Assembly (NCBI GenBank): GCA_012064385.1
Contig: QRDG01001736.1
Coordinates: 46,900-110,899, forward strand
Direction of reading: 5' to 3'
Source: Puccinellia tenuiflora
Lineage: Eukaryota; Streptophyta; Magnoliopsida; Poales; Poaceae
Length of the DNA stretch: 64,000 nucleotides
Of the stretch, positions 22,762 through 33,900 are shown piece by piece. The notes below the pieces were generated by a model, which was not told the origin of the DNA, did no database searches, and saw only the letters and a list, made by a program, of their open reading frames with translations. Each line of letters opens with the position of its first letter. Positions within the stretch are counted from its first letter, which is position 1. A program made the translations under genes and the position numbers.

Positions 22762-22935
22762 ACCTTTAGTACCGGTTGGTATTACCAACCGGTACTAAAG
22801 GTCCTCCGCCTGCGCGCGCGCTGCTGTGCCCACATGGAGGGCCTTTAGTACCGGTTGTATATAAAACCGGTACTAAAGGGGTGACCCTTTAGTGCCGACC
22901 TTTAAGTACCGGTTGCACAACCAGTACTAAAGGTC
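22762..22935. repeat. CACTA subterminal repeats, right cluster
   Basis: Three palindromic units (TTTAGTACCGGTTGGTATTA..., TTTAGTACCGGTTGTATATA..., AAGTACCGGTTGCACAACCA...) mirror the left cluster and lie within 210 bp of the right end. Confidence 0.85.
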
Positions 22936-23201
22936 CAATACAACCGGTGCTGTTGCCCCTTTCTCTACTAGTGAGCATGTACACACCTCACAACTTCCCA
23001 GGCAGCTAGCTCAGCTCAGGCCTCCTACTCTATTTACTGCCGCCCCCACCGGCCGGCCATCTCCGACGCGCTAACGACCACCATATCCCCCCAAAACCCT
23101 AACTTTCTTCTCTCGCACGCCACACCACACTCGCCACTAGCTCCTCCTCGTCCCGATCTCGCTTTCTTCTCTGCAAGTTTTGCTCCGGCCGGCCGGTAGA
23201 A

Positions 23202-23413
23202 ATGGGTGGAGGGATGGAGGCGGACCTGTCGCACGGGGCGGTGGTGCGATGTGGCGCTCGGCAAAGAAGGGCTTCGCGGCGGCAACGGCGTTGGTCCTGC
23301 AGGTGACGGACGTGCGGGGGCCGGACGGCGTGGTGCTGACCGACGGCGTCCACTCGCAGCCGGCCGTGCTCGGCTCCGCCATGAGCCGCCTCCTCGGGGG
23401 GAGACGCCGCGAC
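23202..23413 (+). pseudogene. RPA1-like (replication protein A 70-kDa subunit) exon, left part, split by retrotransposon
   Basis: From ATG 23249 the frame reads MWRSAKKGFAAATALVLQVT, DVRGPDGVVLTDGVHSQPAV and LGSAMSRLLGGRRRD. This matches the N-terminal OB-fold domain of plant RPA1 (LQV.D......LSDG.HSQ..ML...). RPA1 is the large subunit of the single-strand DNA-binding complex. Two upstream in-frame ATGs (23202, 23214; MEADLSHGAV) suit the RPA1 start but are one nucleotide out of frame with the rest, suggesting a 1-nt loss at 23241-23248. Codon 55 from 23249 ends exactly at the insertion site, and the reading continues in phase at 42167. The upstream 22977-23201 looks like promoter/5' leader, with the CACTA element just 5' of it. 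Confidence 0.7.
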
Positions 23414-23776
23414 TGTTAGGTCCCAGAAGGGATCGACATGCTAAAATACAATTCAACACAGATCACCACAGGAAAACTAACAAACACGAGTGGATCTTGA
23501 TCTCAATCCTCCTTTACTTCTAGATACCCCGATTTGGAATTTAGGGTTTAGGTATACAAGTATATTTGTAGCATAAAGCCAAATGGATAGATGGGGATAA
23601 TGCCAGGCGCAGCTGGACTTTAATACAGGCGGCACATAACCCACAAGCGGAATTATCTTCAATCGTGGCCGTTGGAGAGGAACGACGATGGCCGTTGGAT
23701 AACTGAAACGTCTTGGGTGTCCAGGGTGCTTTGTCAAGTATCTGACACTGCCTCCCTCTGGAGACGATGCTTGTCC

Positions 23777-26700
23777 TCAAGCATCAGGAGAAGGGTTCAT
23801 CCAATTGTCCACCGTTTCCCTGAAAAATGAAGGAAAGATACGTTTGATAAAGTCAACGTCTTCCCATGTTGCTTCCTCAGAAGATAGGTTTTCCCACTGA
23901 ATGAGCCATTGAATGACAGCTTGATTGTTGCGAGGAATTTGACGAACTTGCAGGACGAGTGCTGGTGCCGTTTGGATGTGACCATCGGCATTCACCAGAG
24001 GCAGTTCAGGGCTGGGTACAACCAATGGGCCAATGTGTTTTTTGAGTTGGCTCACGTGGAACACGGATGAATTTGAACAGTGTCTGGCGGCAAAAGTTTG
24101 TAGGCCCTATTGCCAACTTTGCTGATTACCCTGAAAGGTCCATAGTACTTGCTGTGTAACTTCAACGGACCGCGCAGACCAAAAGCTTGGGTTCGATAAG
24201 GCTACATTTTCAAGTATACCATATCACCAATCTCCAACTGACGTTCACTTCTATTCATGTCAGCGAACTTTCTCATCCTGGCTGAAGCTTGTGCCATGTT
24301 TTCCTTCAGTTGATTCAACATTGCTTGTTTTGCTTCTAGGAATGATGTTGCATCAAGATCAGCTGGACCGGGAACTGCTAGCTCACTAATTTGTGGAGGA
24401 GGTGAACCATACAGCGCCTGGAAAGGTGTTGTCTTCAGAGCCGTATGGAAGGAAGAGTTGTACCAAAACTCTGCGAGGGACAGCCAAGAATCCCATTTCT
24501 TAGGTTCCTGGAAAACCATGCATCTGAGATAGGACTCCAAACATTGGTTCACATGTTCCGTTTGTCCATCGGATTGAGGATGATAAGCTGAACTGAAACG
24601 CAAATTCACTTGGAATGATTTGAAGATTGCCTTCCATAACCCACTTGTGAAAATTCTGTCCCTGTCCGAGATAATGACTGTTGGGGGACCATGTAACTTG
24701 ATGATGTTATCGATGAAAGCATCAGCTACTGACTGTACTAAGTATGGATGTGAGAGTGGAATAAAATGAGCATATTTTGTGAACTTATCCACCACTACTA
24801 ATATGACATCTTTTCCTTGAGATTTAGGCAAACCTTCAATGAAGTCGAGTGAGATGTGCTGCCAGGCCATATCAGGTGTTGGTAGTGGGTCGAGTAGACC
24901 TGGGTATTTGCAGTTTTCATGTTTAGATCTCTGACAAATAGGGCATTGTGACACCATCTCTTCCACTGCTTTTTTCATTCCAGGCCAGTAGAACAGCTTA
25001 GCAACTCGCTGATAAGTATCTTTTATTCCTGAATGTCCTCCAATTGCTGAGTTGTGCAGAGCTGCTAGTATCTTGTTTTGCAATTGTTTGTCTGGTCCTA
25101 ACACCAATCTTCCTTTGTATCTCAATATTCCGGCTTGCATGGAATAATCAGAAGTATTGTCAGGAGGACAAATGAGAAATTTTTGTACCATTTTCTGGGT
25201 GTGCTCATCTGCAAAATAGCTATTTATGACTTCATACATCCAAGTTGGAGTGACTGCCGAAATAGCAAACAGTGAGGAGAACTTTCTAGAGAGTGCATCT
25301 GCTGCAGAGTTTTCTTTGCCTTTCTTATATTCCACTGTGAAGTCAAATTCCAACAGTTTGCACATCAGCTTGTGTTGGATGCCTTCTGTGATTCTTTGAT
25401 CAGTCATATACTTCAGGCTTTGATGATCAGACCTGATTATCAACTTATTTCCAATGAAATAATGCCTCCATCTTTTCAGTGCTTCAAAGATAGCCAATGC
25501 CTCTTTTTCATATATGGAGAGGCTAGAATTTCTAGGTCCCAAAGCAACACTCTAGTATGCTATAGCTCTGCCTTCTTGCATCATCACAGCTCCCAAACCA
25601 CTGCCCGATGCATTTGTTTCCAAAACAAAAGGGATATTGAAATTGGGAAAAGCCAAGACAGGGGCAGTCAGCAGTGCTGTTTTTACTGTTTGGAAAGCCT
25701 TCTCATGCACAGGGAGCCAGGTGAAAGGAACTTTCTTCAACAGGTCATAAAGGGGTCTGCATATAATGCCATAATCACGCATATAACGTCTGTAATAACC
25801 TGTAAAGCCCAGCCATCCTCTCAATTTGCTAGCATTTGTTGGGACTGGCCAATCTGCTACTGCAGCAAGTTTGTCAGGATCAGTGGAAACTCCTTTGCCT
25901 GAAATGACATGACCCAAATATGCCACTTGTGGTGCCCCAAAGACACACTTTGACTTCTTGACATACAACTTATTTGCTTTCAGTAACTAGAGTGCAATTT
26001 GCAAGTGCTGGCAGTGGGATTTTGCATCTGGGCTATAGACTAAAATGTCGTCAAAGAAAACCAATATGAATTTTCGCAAATATTTTGCAAAGATTTCATT
26101 CATGAGAGCTTGAAAGGTGCCAGGTGCATTTGAAAGCCCAAATGGCATGACCAAGTACTCATAGTGTCCACTATAGGTTCTAAAAGCAGTTTTCATGATA
26201 TCATCTGGATTCATCCTATTCTGATGGTACCCTGATCGAAGATCGAGTTTACTGAATATTTGAGCTCCATGGAGCTCATCCAATAAATCTTCAATGACTG
26301 GGATTGGAAATTTATTCTTAATTGTCAAAGCATTCAACTTTCTGTAATCAACACATAATCTCCATGATCCATCCTTCTTTCTTACCAAGATTGCTGGTGA
26401 TGCATAAGGACTCTGGCTGGGTCTAATGATTTTGTTCTTCAACAATTCTGCAATTTGAGCCTCCATTTCATCCTTTTGTTTGTGGGGAACTCTGTAGGGT
26501 CTGCCCATTGGTGGAACTGCTCCCTCTTTGAGTGGAATGGAGTGATCACATTGTCTGTGTGGGGGAAGGGTAGTTGGTTCTGCAAAGAGGTCATCATAGT
26601 TGTCTAATATTTCTTGCAAGGCTGGTAAGATTTCTTGTGTAGCAGCTGGCGAGTCACTGAGGACATTAAGCTGAAGGACATAACCAGCAGCACCATTAGC

Positions 26701-27108
26701 TAGCAATTTTTGCATTTGGTCTGCAGGAATTTCTTGTACAGATTTCTGAGAATTGCAAATAGGGAAAGTGGCACTGCTCAATCCATCTTTTTGAACTATG
26801 AGAGAAGAGTTCTGAAAATCAACCGTAAAGGGACTGTGTTTTCCCAACCAATCGCAGCCCAAGATAATTTCATGATCAGGTAAATTGAGTACTCTGAAAG
26901 AGTCCACAAAAGCATGTTTGTTGATAGTGAAGGCACAGTCCAAGACTGTGGAATCCGATAGTAAAACTCCTCCTCCAGCAACTTTCACTTCTCTAGGGGC
27001 AGCTTGTTGCAAAACACATCCACTTTTCAAGGCAAAGTTCAAATCTATGAAGGAATTGCTACTCCCAGAATCAATTAATGCAATGGCTTGTTTCCCATGT
27101 ATTGTCAC
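23777..27108 (-). pseudogene. pol of the Reina-like element: PR-RT-RH-INT-chromodomain, multiply broken
   Basis: On -: protease active site ALIDSGSSNSF near 27080; RT with WRLCVDYRKLN, DLRSGYHQ, MPFGLSNAPGTFQ and the catalytic FFDDILVYS near 26045; RNase H (ETNASGSGLGAV, SIYEKEALA, IIRSDHQSLKY); integrase HHCC and DDE region (SLDFIEGLP, ISDRDRIFTS, QSDGQTEHVN); C-terminal chromodomain-like LIQWENLSSEEATWEDVDF. Breaks: TAG 25987-25989, TAG 25552-25554 and TAG 24202-24204 in one frame, plus a 1-nt shift near 24068. RT position RSGYHQN has Asn where Ile/Leu-Arg is usual. Inactive. Confidence 0.9.
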
Positions 27109-27685
27109 TGATGGGGGGATACTTTATAGGTAGGCCCATGGACCCGGAAAGTAGACCCGCCAAGACCAAGAAGGCCAAAGCCGAGTCACATATCAAGTCG
27201 CATGGGCTGGGCTGGAGACAAGCCGGCCAAGGCCCATAATGAAGAAAGGACCCGTCCGGAAGGAGTCCAAGTACAACCCGGAGTCTAAACTTGGAAGACC
27301 AAGACGTAGAGTAGGACTCCGTGTTCTAGTATGACTCGGTGTAAAGTGTAAGTCCAGAGACCCGGCAGCCTTTATAAGCGGGGTCCTGGACCTTAGATCG
27401 ATAAGTTCAACCAGTAGAGATAAGCTTCAACCAATAGAGAAACCCTAGCCACCAGAGAGAGAAGTCGCCGGCTCCTAAGTTGTGGGAGCCGGGTCCTTGT
27501 AATCGAGACATATCAAGAGCAATAACAGAGAAGCAGGAAGTAGGTCTTTACCTCGAATCAGAGGGGCCGAACCTGGGTAAATCCTTGTTCCTTGGCGAGA
27601 TTAACCGTTCCAGCGTACTTCAGTCATCAATGGCCCCAGAACTCATCTTCCCTGAGGAAGAACTTGCCGTGACAACCCCACGACA

Positions 27686-27703
27686 GTTGGCGCCCACCGT
27701 GGG
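27686..27703 (+). other. Primer-binding site of element A
   Basis: GTTGGCGCCCACCGTGGG starts directly after the CGACA end of the left LTR, as expected for tRNA-primed minus-strand synthesis. Which tRNA is used I cannot say from sequence alone. Confidence 0.75.
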
Positions 27704-27752
27704 GCCTACGGTGACAAAAGGAGTCGAGATCGTTGGAGCTGCTCGTCGAGCT

Positions 27753-30125
27753 ATGGAGAAACTCGCCATCGGGCGGGTCTACACTGATGAGCATGGAGAG
27801 ACAGAGATCGATGACTCAGGCTGGACCTCGGAGATGAACGAAGTCGACGAGGGCTATCAGCTTGTCTTTGGAGGAATCAACGTGTTCGTCGGGATGGTGT
27901 GCGCGTCGGGTCTTCGCGAGAACTCGGCGGAGTCGGTGCCAGAGCTAACTGTTATTGTCGAGTCCGACGGCGAGGAGTCGGTCGGAACTTCAGAGGTCGG
28001 CATCATCGCCGAGTCTGAGGGACCCCTAGCTGAGGAACCAGATGTGATGCAGGAGTCAGACTCAGATTATGATGCAGATTCAGAGTCCATCCTACCCTTG
28101 TTTGAAGATCGGCTTGGGTATGGGATAGAGGAAGAGGATTATGAGGAGTCGCCAGTACGCACTCGTGTTGTGGGAGTCTACATGTCTGGAAACACCGGGA
28201 ATCAGTTTGATGCAACTTTGTTGACAAAGGAGATTAATGCAAGTAATGCCGCAGAGAGGGCGGCCGAGTTAACCAACGCTCGTGCTGCGTTGGAGAAGCA
28301 ATTAGCTGATATCACAGAGGCAAACCGTAGACTAGCTGCGGAGCAGGCCCGAGTCCAGGATGAAGCTCAGGTCGTGCGGAGGCGCCGCGAGGAGCTTACT
28401 TCAATTCAGCATCGCCGAGCCAGGAGTCGCTTGCATGATGGAGTCCACATCAATCCGACCAATCTATTCACCACACCCAATGGTCCAGGCAGAGGAGCCG
28501 GACTAGGAGGCTCAGCGGCAGCAGGAGGCGCCGCAGGAGGAGCCGGAGGAGCACCACCACCACCACCACCACCCCCAGAAGGATCGGGAGGCAGCCGTGC
28601 TAACGGACCACCGCCTGAAGGAGGAGTCGGAGGAGGAGCATCTGGTGGCTTAGGGGCACAGCCTAACAGATTTCATACTCCAGAGGGACATTATTCTAAT
28701 CCTATGGACAACGTGCATGCGGCGACTCTGAGATTGGAGAATATTGTGGTACCAGAGGGACCAGCAGGACAGGAGACTCGCGAGGCTATCGAGTTACTGA
28801 AAACAGCCTTGACTCAGCAGGCTTTGTATCCAGCTTTTCCAGACGCAAGTAGGCTACATTCAACACCTTTCAACTCAGGTACGAGGAGTCGGCACGGCGA
28901 GTCCAACCCGGCAAACTCTACGAGTGCAAGGCGTCGTGAACTAGCGAGGAATCGTGCAAACATACCAACTGCTTCACAAGCTCAGCTAGTGGTTGATGAA
29001 GCAAGGCAACGACGAGAGAGAGAAGCAGCAAGAGCTCGGGAGGCAGAGAGGGACAGAGCGTTAGTGGGTGCAGCCAACCCGCCTCAGCCGACCCGGGTCC
29101 ACGAGGAGGTGACTTCTCCTGGTGCTTCCCCAGCATTAACAGGACCAGAGTGTTTGTCCGATGCCATCAGATCCGAGTCCTTCCCTAGCAGTTTCAAGGA
29201 GCCGCGCAAGGTTCCAAACTATGAGCCTAACATGGACCCGACCTCTTGGTTGGGTACATACGAGATGGCGATGAGTATTCGCAATGCCACAGGTAATCTG
29301 TGTGCCAAGTTCATGTATCTTATGATGGAGGGAGCAGCCAAGGTGTGGATGCGCAACTTGCCTCCTAGGTCAATCAACTCTTGGGAGCAATTGAAGGCGG
29401 CTTTTATTCAGAATTTCCAAGGCACATGCAAGAAACTCAGCACCATTGAGGACCTGGAGCGATGTGTCCAGAGGAAGGGCGAGTCAGCAAGGCACTGGAT
29501 GAAGCGAGTCTCAGAGATTATTAACTCCTCACAAGGACTCCCACCAGTTTCAGTGTTAATGGCGATGGAGAGAAATTGCAGTTACAATCCCTTGAGTTGG
29601 AAGCTAGGTCGTATGAAGGAGAGCCTGAATCAAGGTATTCCCCTTACGATTGGTGAGATCATGGCAGGTGCTAATAAGCACGCTGCCACAGACAAAACAA
29701 AGGATCAGGAGGAAGGAACTAAAGGACAAGGTGGCAATGGTCAGAATCAGAACCAGAATCAGAACCAGAATCAAGGTAGTGGCAAGAGGCCATATGGAGA
29801 CAACTCTGACCTAGTAGCAAATACAAACACTGGAGTCAGACGCAAGGACAATAATTCTGGTGGGTACCAAGGCCGCACTCCAAGCACAGAGGAGGTCTTG
29901 AGAATTCCATGCCCTAAACACGCCAAGAATGGTAGATGCGGTCATACCTTGGGACAGTGCGTAGATTTGCAGCGCGCCAGGTTCCAAGGGCCAGGAGGAG
30001 GTAACAACAATGGTGGATATAGAGGAAACAATGGAGCCGGAGGACCCGGCAATAACGGTGGAGGAGCCGGCAATAACCCAAATCAACCTCAAGGAGGAGG
30101 TCACCAGCAGGGCGGGTTCCAGTAG
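27753..30125 (+). CDS. gag polyprotein of element A
   Basis: The most plausible start is ATG 27753 (MEKLAIGRVYTDEHGETE); the frame is open back into the LTR. Order: acidic N-terminus, coiled coil (AAERAAELTNARAALEKQLA, ~residues 165-230), a Gly/Pro-rich linker with a Pro run at about 28556-28576, and the retrotransposon gag domain (KFMYLMMEGAAKVWMRNLPP...FIQNFQGTC...LERCVQRKGESARHWMKR). Then follow a QNQNQNQNQ tract, a C-rich segment (CPKHAKNGRCGHTLGQCVDL) and a Gly/Asn-rich tail ending in CAG TAG at 30123-30125. The same frame stays open past the TAG into the protease, so gag and protease are separated by one amber codon only. Forms the virus-like particle in the cytoplasm. Confidence 0.85.
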   Translation: MEKLAIGRVYTDEHGETEIDDSGWTSEMNEVDEGYQLVFGGINVFVGMVCASGLRENSAESVPELTVIVESDGEESVGTSEVGIIAESEGPLAEEPDVMQESDSDYDADSESILPLFEDRLGYGIEEEDYEESPVRTRVVGVYMSGNTGNQFDATLLTKEINASNAAERAAELTNARAALEKQLADITEANRRLAAEQARVQDEAQVVRRRREELTSIQHRRARSRLHDGVHINPTNLFTTPNGPGRGAGLGGSAAAGGAAGGAGGAPPPPPPPPEGSGGSRANGPPPEGGVGGGASGGLGAQPNRFHTPEGHYSNPMDNVHAATLRLENIVVPEGPAGQETREAIELLKTALTQQALYPAFPDASRLHSTPFNSGTRSRHGESNPANSTSARRRELARNRANIPTASQAQLVVDEARQRREREAARAREAERDRALVGAANPPQPTRVHEEVTSPGASPALTGPECLSDAIRSESFPSSFKEPRKVPNYEPNMDPTSWLGTYEMAMSIRNATGNLCAKFMYLMMEGAAKVWMRNLPPRSINSWEQLKAAFIQNFQGTCKKLSTIEDLERCVQRKGESARHWMKRVSEIINSSQGLPPVSVLMAMERNCSYNPLSWKLGRMKESLNQGIPLTIGEIMAGANKHAATDKTKDQEEGTKGQGGNGQNQNQNQNQNQGSGKRPYGDNSDLVANTNTGVRRKDNNSGGYQGRTPSTEEVLRIPCPKHAKNGRCGHTLGQCVDLQRARFQGPGGGNNNGGYRGNNGAGGPGNNGGGAGNNPNQPQGGGHQQGGFQ

Positions 30126-30992
30126 AACCCGAAGCAGCTTCACGAGGGCAATGGGCAGTATTACGTCACAACTCGGCAGCACAACCCGAGTCGTGGCAGC
30201 TACCATGTCTTCACAACTAGTACGTCCAAGCGTTCCAAGAAGTTGAAAGTCAGAGCAGTTAATGCAGTAGAGCCGGCCCTTCCACAGTGGCTCAGGTGGT
30301 CAGAGCAAACCATCACATGGAGTCGGGCAGATCATCCTCCAAGAGTCGACGAGCCAGGGCAGCTAGCCTTGGTAGTGGCACCTCAAGTTGGGGGCTATAC
30401 ATTGAACAAAGTGCTTATGGATGGTGGAAGCAGTATCAACATCTTATATTACGACACATTCAAGAGGATGCAGCTGCAAGATAGACAGCTAATTCCAACA
30501 GAGACAGTGTTCCATGGGATAGTACCAGGGAAGTCGGCTAAACCTATCGGTAAGATTTATCTTGAGGTTGCTTTTGGCACAGTGGAGAATTTTCGTTCAG
30601 AGATTATGCCCTTTGAGGTAGTGGACCTTAAGAGCCCATATCATGCTCTTTTTGGTCGACCTGCATATTTTAAGTTTATGGCCAGGCCATGTTATGTGTA
30701 CTTGAAGCTCAAGATGCCAGGTCCAGCAGGAATCATCACAGTTAATGGCAGCAGACAGATGGCATTGGAGTGCGAGATTGGTGATGCAGCCATGGCTGAG
30801 ACAGCTTGTGCTCAAGAGGAGCTGAAGTTTTACAAGGCAAACGTGGACCCAGAGGACAACTCGGTCCTTAAGAAGCCGGCCACAGAGGAGAAGATGAAAT
30901 TCAAGTCAGCTCAGGATACAAAGCAAGTCGACTTTACCCCTGGTGACTCTTCCAAGCAGTTCACCATTGGGGCACACCTCTCTGATAAATAG
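30126..30992 (+). CDS. Aspartic protease region of element A
   Basis: In frame after the gag TAG. The core is YTLNKVLMDGGSSINILYYD, the DGGS form of the retropepsin active site seen in Tat-type elements, followed by PFEVVDLKSPYHALFGRPAY and YLKLKMPGPAGIITV. The first ATG in the segment is 30243. It ends AAA TAG (30990-30992), after which the same frame continues as GAA AGC GCG CTC into RT. The protease would cleave the gag and pol polyproteins. Confidence 0.85.
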   Translation, partial: NPKQLHEGNGQYYVTTRQHNPSRGSYHVFTTSTSKRSKKLKVRAVNAVEPALPQWLRWSEQTITWSRADHPPRVDEPGQLALVVAPQVGGYTLNKVLMDGGSSINILYYDTFKRMQLQDRQLIPTETVFHGIVPGKSAKPIGKIYLEVAFGTVENFRSEIMPFEVVDLKSPYHALFGRPAYFKFMARPCYVYLKLKMPGPAGIITVNGSRQMALECEIGDAAMAETACAQEELKFYKANVDPEDNSVLKKPATEEKMKFKSAQDTKQVDFTPGDSSKQFTIGAHLSDK

Positions 30993-33900
30993 GAAAGCGC
31001 GCTCGTCGAGTTCATCCGTGAGAACCGGGACGTTTTTGCATGGAAGCCATCTGACATGCCAGGAGTCCCGAGAGAACTCGCCGAGCACAGCTTGCACGTT
31101 AATCCTAATGCAAGACCAGTCAAGCAGGGTCTGCGCAAGTTTCATGATGACAGGAGGAAAGCCATAGGAGAAGAGGTGGCTCGGCTCCTCGCAGCCGAGT
31201 TCATCAAGGAGGTCTTTCACCCAGAGTGGGTGGCCAATCCAGTGTTGGTACCAAAGAAGACAGGAGAGTTAAGGATGTGCATTGACTTCACGGGCCTGAA
31301 CAAGCATTGCCCTAAGGACCCGTTTGCACTACCTCGCATAGACCAGATCATCGACTCCACAGCGGGGTCAGAGTTGCTTTGTTTCTTGGATGCATATTCA
31401 GGGTACCATCAGATCAGACTCAACATAGAGGATGAGTTGAAAACGTCCTTCATCACGCCCTTTGGAGCATTTTGTTACACAACAATGCCCTTTGGACTCA
31501 AGAATGCGGGAGCTACATATCAGAGGTGTATCCAGAACTGTTTCAAAAAACAGATTGGAAGGAATATTCACGCTTATGTGGATGATGTAGTTGTCAAATC
31601 TCAGAAGGCCGACTCTTTGATAGCAGACTTGACAGAAACCTTTGAGAACCTGCGCAAGTATAAGATGAAGCTCAACCCGACCAAGTGTGTCTTTGGAGTC
31701 CCTGCTGGCAAACTCCTAGGCTTCATCGTTTCAGAGAGAGGCATTGAGGCAAATCCAGAGAAAATCAAGGCTATCCATAACTTGCAGAAGCCGACTTGTC
31801 TGAAGGACGTTCAAAAGCTCACTGGATGTGTGGCAGCTCTGAGCAGGTTTATTTCCAGACTCGGGGAGAAGGCGGGTCCTCTCTACCGACTCCTGAAGAA
31901 GTCAGATAAATTCCTATGGGATGAAGAGGCTGACCGTGCTTTTGAGGAGTTGAAGAAAACTTTATCAACAGCACCAGTGCTTGCAGCTCCTACAGATAAG
32001 GAGCCCATGCTATTATATGTAGCTGCCAACGAGAGAGTTGTCAGCGCAGTAGTAGTTGTGGAGCGCGCAGAGGAAGGAAAGGAGTACCCAGTGCAGAGAC
32101 CTGTCTACTACATCAGTGAAGTCCTCACAGAGTCAAAGCAAAGGTACCCTCAGTGGCAGAAATTAGTTTATGGAGTTTTTCTTGCAAGTAGAAAGCTCAA
32201 GCATTATTTCCAAGAGCATCCAATTAAGGTGGTGAGTTCAGCACCGCTAGCAGATATTATACGCAACAGAGAGGCAACAGGGCGAGTCGCCAAGTGGGCA
32301 ATTGAGTTGGGTCCTTATCATATCACATATGAGCCAAGGACAGCGATCAAATCTCAAGCTTTGGTGGATTTTGTCAATGATTGGACAGATTTTACATCTT
32401 CACCAAGCACCCCTTGCACCAAGTATTGGACAATGCACTTTGATGGGTCCAGACAGTTGGAAGGCTCAGGAGCCGGCGTGGTGTTAACATCGCCTAAGGG
32501 AGATAAGTTAGCATACGTCCTTCAGTTACACTTTGATTGCACCAATAACATGGCAGAGTATGAGGCTTTGCTACATGGCCTGCGTTTGGCCAAGGAGATG
32601 AACATCAAGCGTATCAGGTGCTTTGGAGACTCGGATCTCGTAGCTCAGCAAGTATCTGGAACTTGGGACTCGAAGGATGCAAACATGGCAGCTTATAGAA
32701 GAGCAGTCGAACAGATAGCCGGGTTCTTTTCTGGTTATCAAGTGGAGCATATTGACAGACGCAAGAACGAAGCCGCTGATGCGTTATCACGACTCGGCTC
32801 TCGTCGAGAGAAAGTACCACCAAATGTGTTCTTAGATGAACTTCACCACCCTTCAGTCAAGTTGCCCACAGAGGAGGAGTTAGCCTTTCCAGACCCAGAG
32901 TCGGCACTTGTTGCAGCAGTACGAGCAATCCCAACATGGACAGAGCCCTACCTAGCCTATCTCCTGCGGGGTGAACTCCCAAAGGATGAGGTCAAGCGAA
33001 AGCAACTCATCAGGCGATGCAAGTCCTATACAGTCATTAATGGCGAGTTATATAGAAGAAGCGTTACTGGAGTCTACCAGAGATGTGTGTCTCCAGAAGA
33101 GGGCAAGCAAATACTGCAAGAGATTCACGCAGGAGATTGTGGTCATCATGCATCCACTAGATCCTTGGTGTCAAAAGCTTTCAGACACGGGTTCTTTTGG
33201 TTGACAGCACATTTAGATGCAGAGAGGATAGTTCGAGTCTGTGATGGATGTCAAAGGTACGCAAGGCAAGACCACGTGCCAGCTCAAGAACTCAGAACCA
33301 TCCCTATCACTTGGCCATTTGCAGTTTGGGGACTCGACATGGTGGGCCCTTTCTCAAAGTCGCCTTGTCAGAAGACCCATCTGCTAGTAGCAGTTGACAA
33401 GTTCACCAAGTGGGTGGAAGTGGAACCCGTCAGCAGAGTCGACGGTGCATCAGCTGTGAGATTCTTCAAGAAGATAGCCACACGTTTTGGGTATCCTCAT
33501 AGCATCATTACAGACAATGGTACCAACTTATCAGTTGGGGAGATGGCCAAGTTTTGCGGTGAGAACAACATCAGACTCGACCTAGCCTCAGTGGCACATC
33601 CACAGTCCAATGGACAAGCAGAGAGGGCAAATCAGGAGTTGCTGAAGGGAATTAAGCCTCGGCTCCGAGTCCCTTTGCTAAGAGCCGCCGGGTCTTGGGT
33701 TGAGGAGTTACCAGCAGTGCTTTGGAGCATCAGGACGACTCCTAACAGATCTACTGGCTTCACACCTTTCTTCATGGTGTATGGAGCAGAAGCTGTCTTG
33801 CCAAGCGACTTGTTGCACGACTCGCCACGAGTCGCCAATTATGTTGAGACAGAAAACGAACTCGCCCGACAGGACTCGGTCGATGCACTTGAGGAAGCAA

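Larger units (their letters stand above)
10026..22973. mobile_element. CACTA (EnSpm) transposon, 12,948 bp, AGC target duplication
   Basis: Begins CACTAGTAGAAAAGGGGGC at 10026 and ends GCCCCTTTCTCTACTAGTG at 22973, an inverted pair typical of Triticeae CACTA elements. The 3-bp duplication AGC flanks both ends (10023-10025 and 22974-22976). It has palindromic subterminal repeats at both ends, a tnp2 transposase gene, a TNPA/Ulp1-like gene and a small membrane-protein gene, all on + and all damaged. It could therefore move only if helped by another copy. Full length and intact ends argue for a single insertion, with no internal nesting recognised. Confidence 0.92.

Noticed and set aside
10026..22973. 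CACTA Ulp1-like region as a separately captured host gene
   Set aside because: It follows the transposase-domain exons in the same orientation and ends near the element's right end as in related elements; no evidence of a separate capture event.
23034..23459. - strand frames over the RPA1-like exon
   Set aside because: The + strand frame matches RPA1 and continues in phase beyond the retrotransposon; the - frames run into the LTR without homology.
25372..25902. 176-codon + strand frame inside the Reina-like pol
   Set aside because: Antisense shadow of RT/RNase H; unlike the Tat antisense genes it has no intron structure or known domain.
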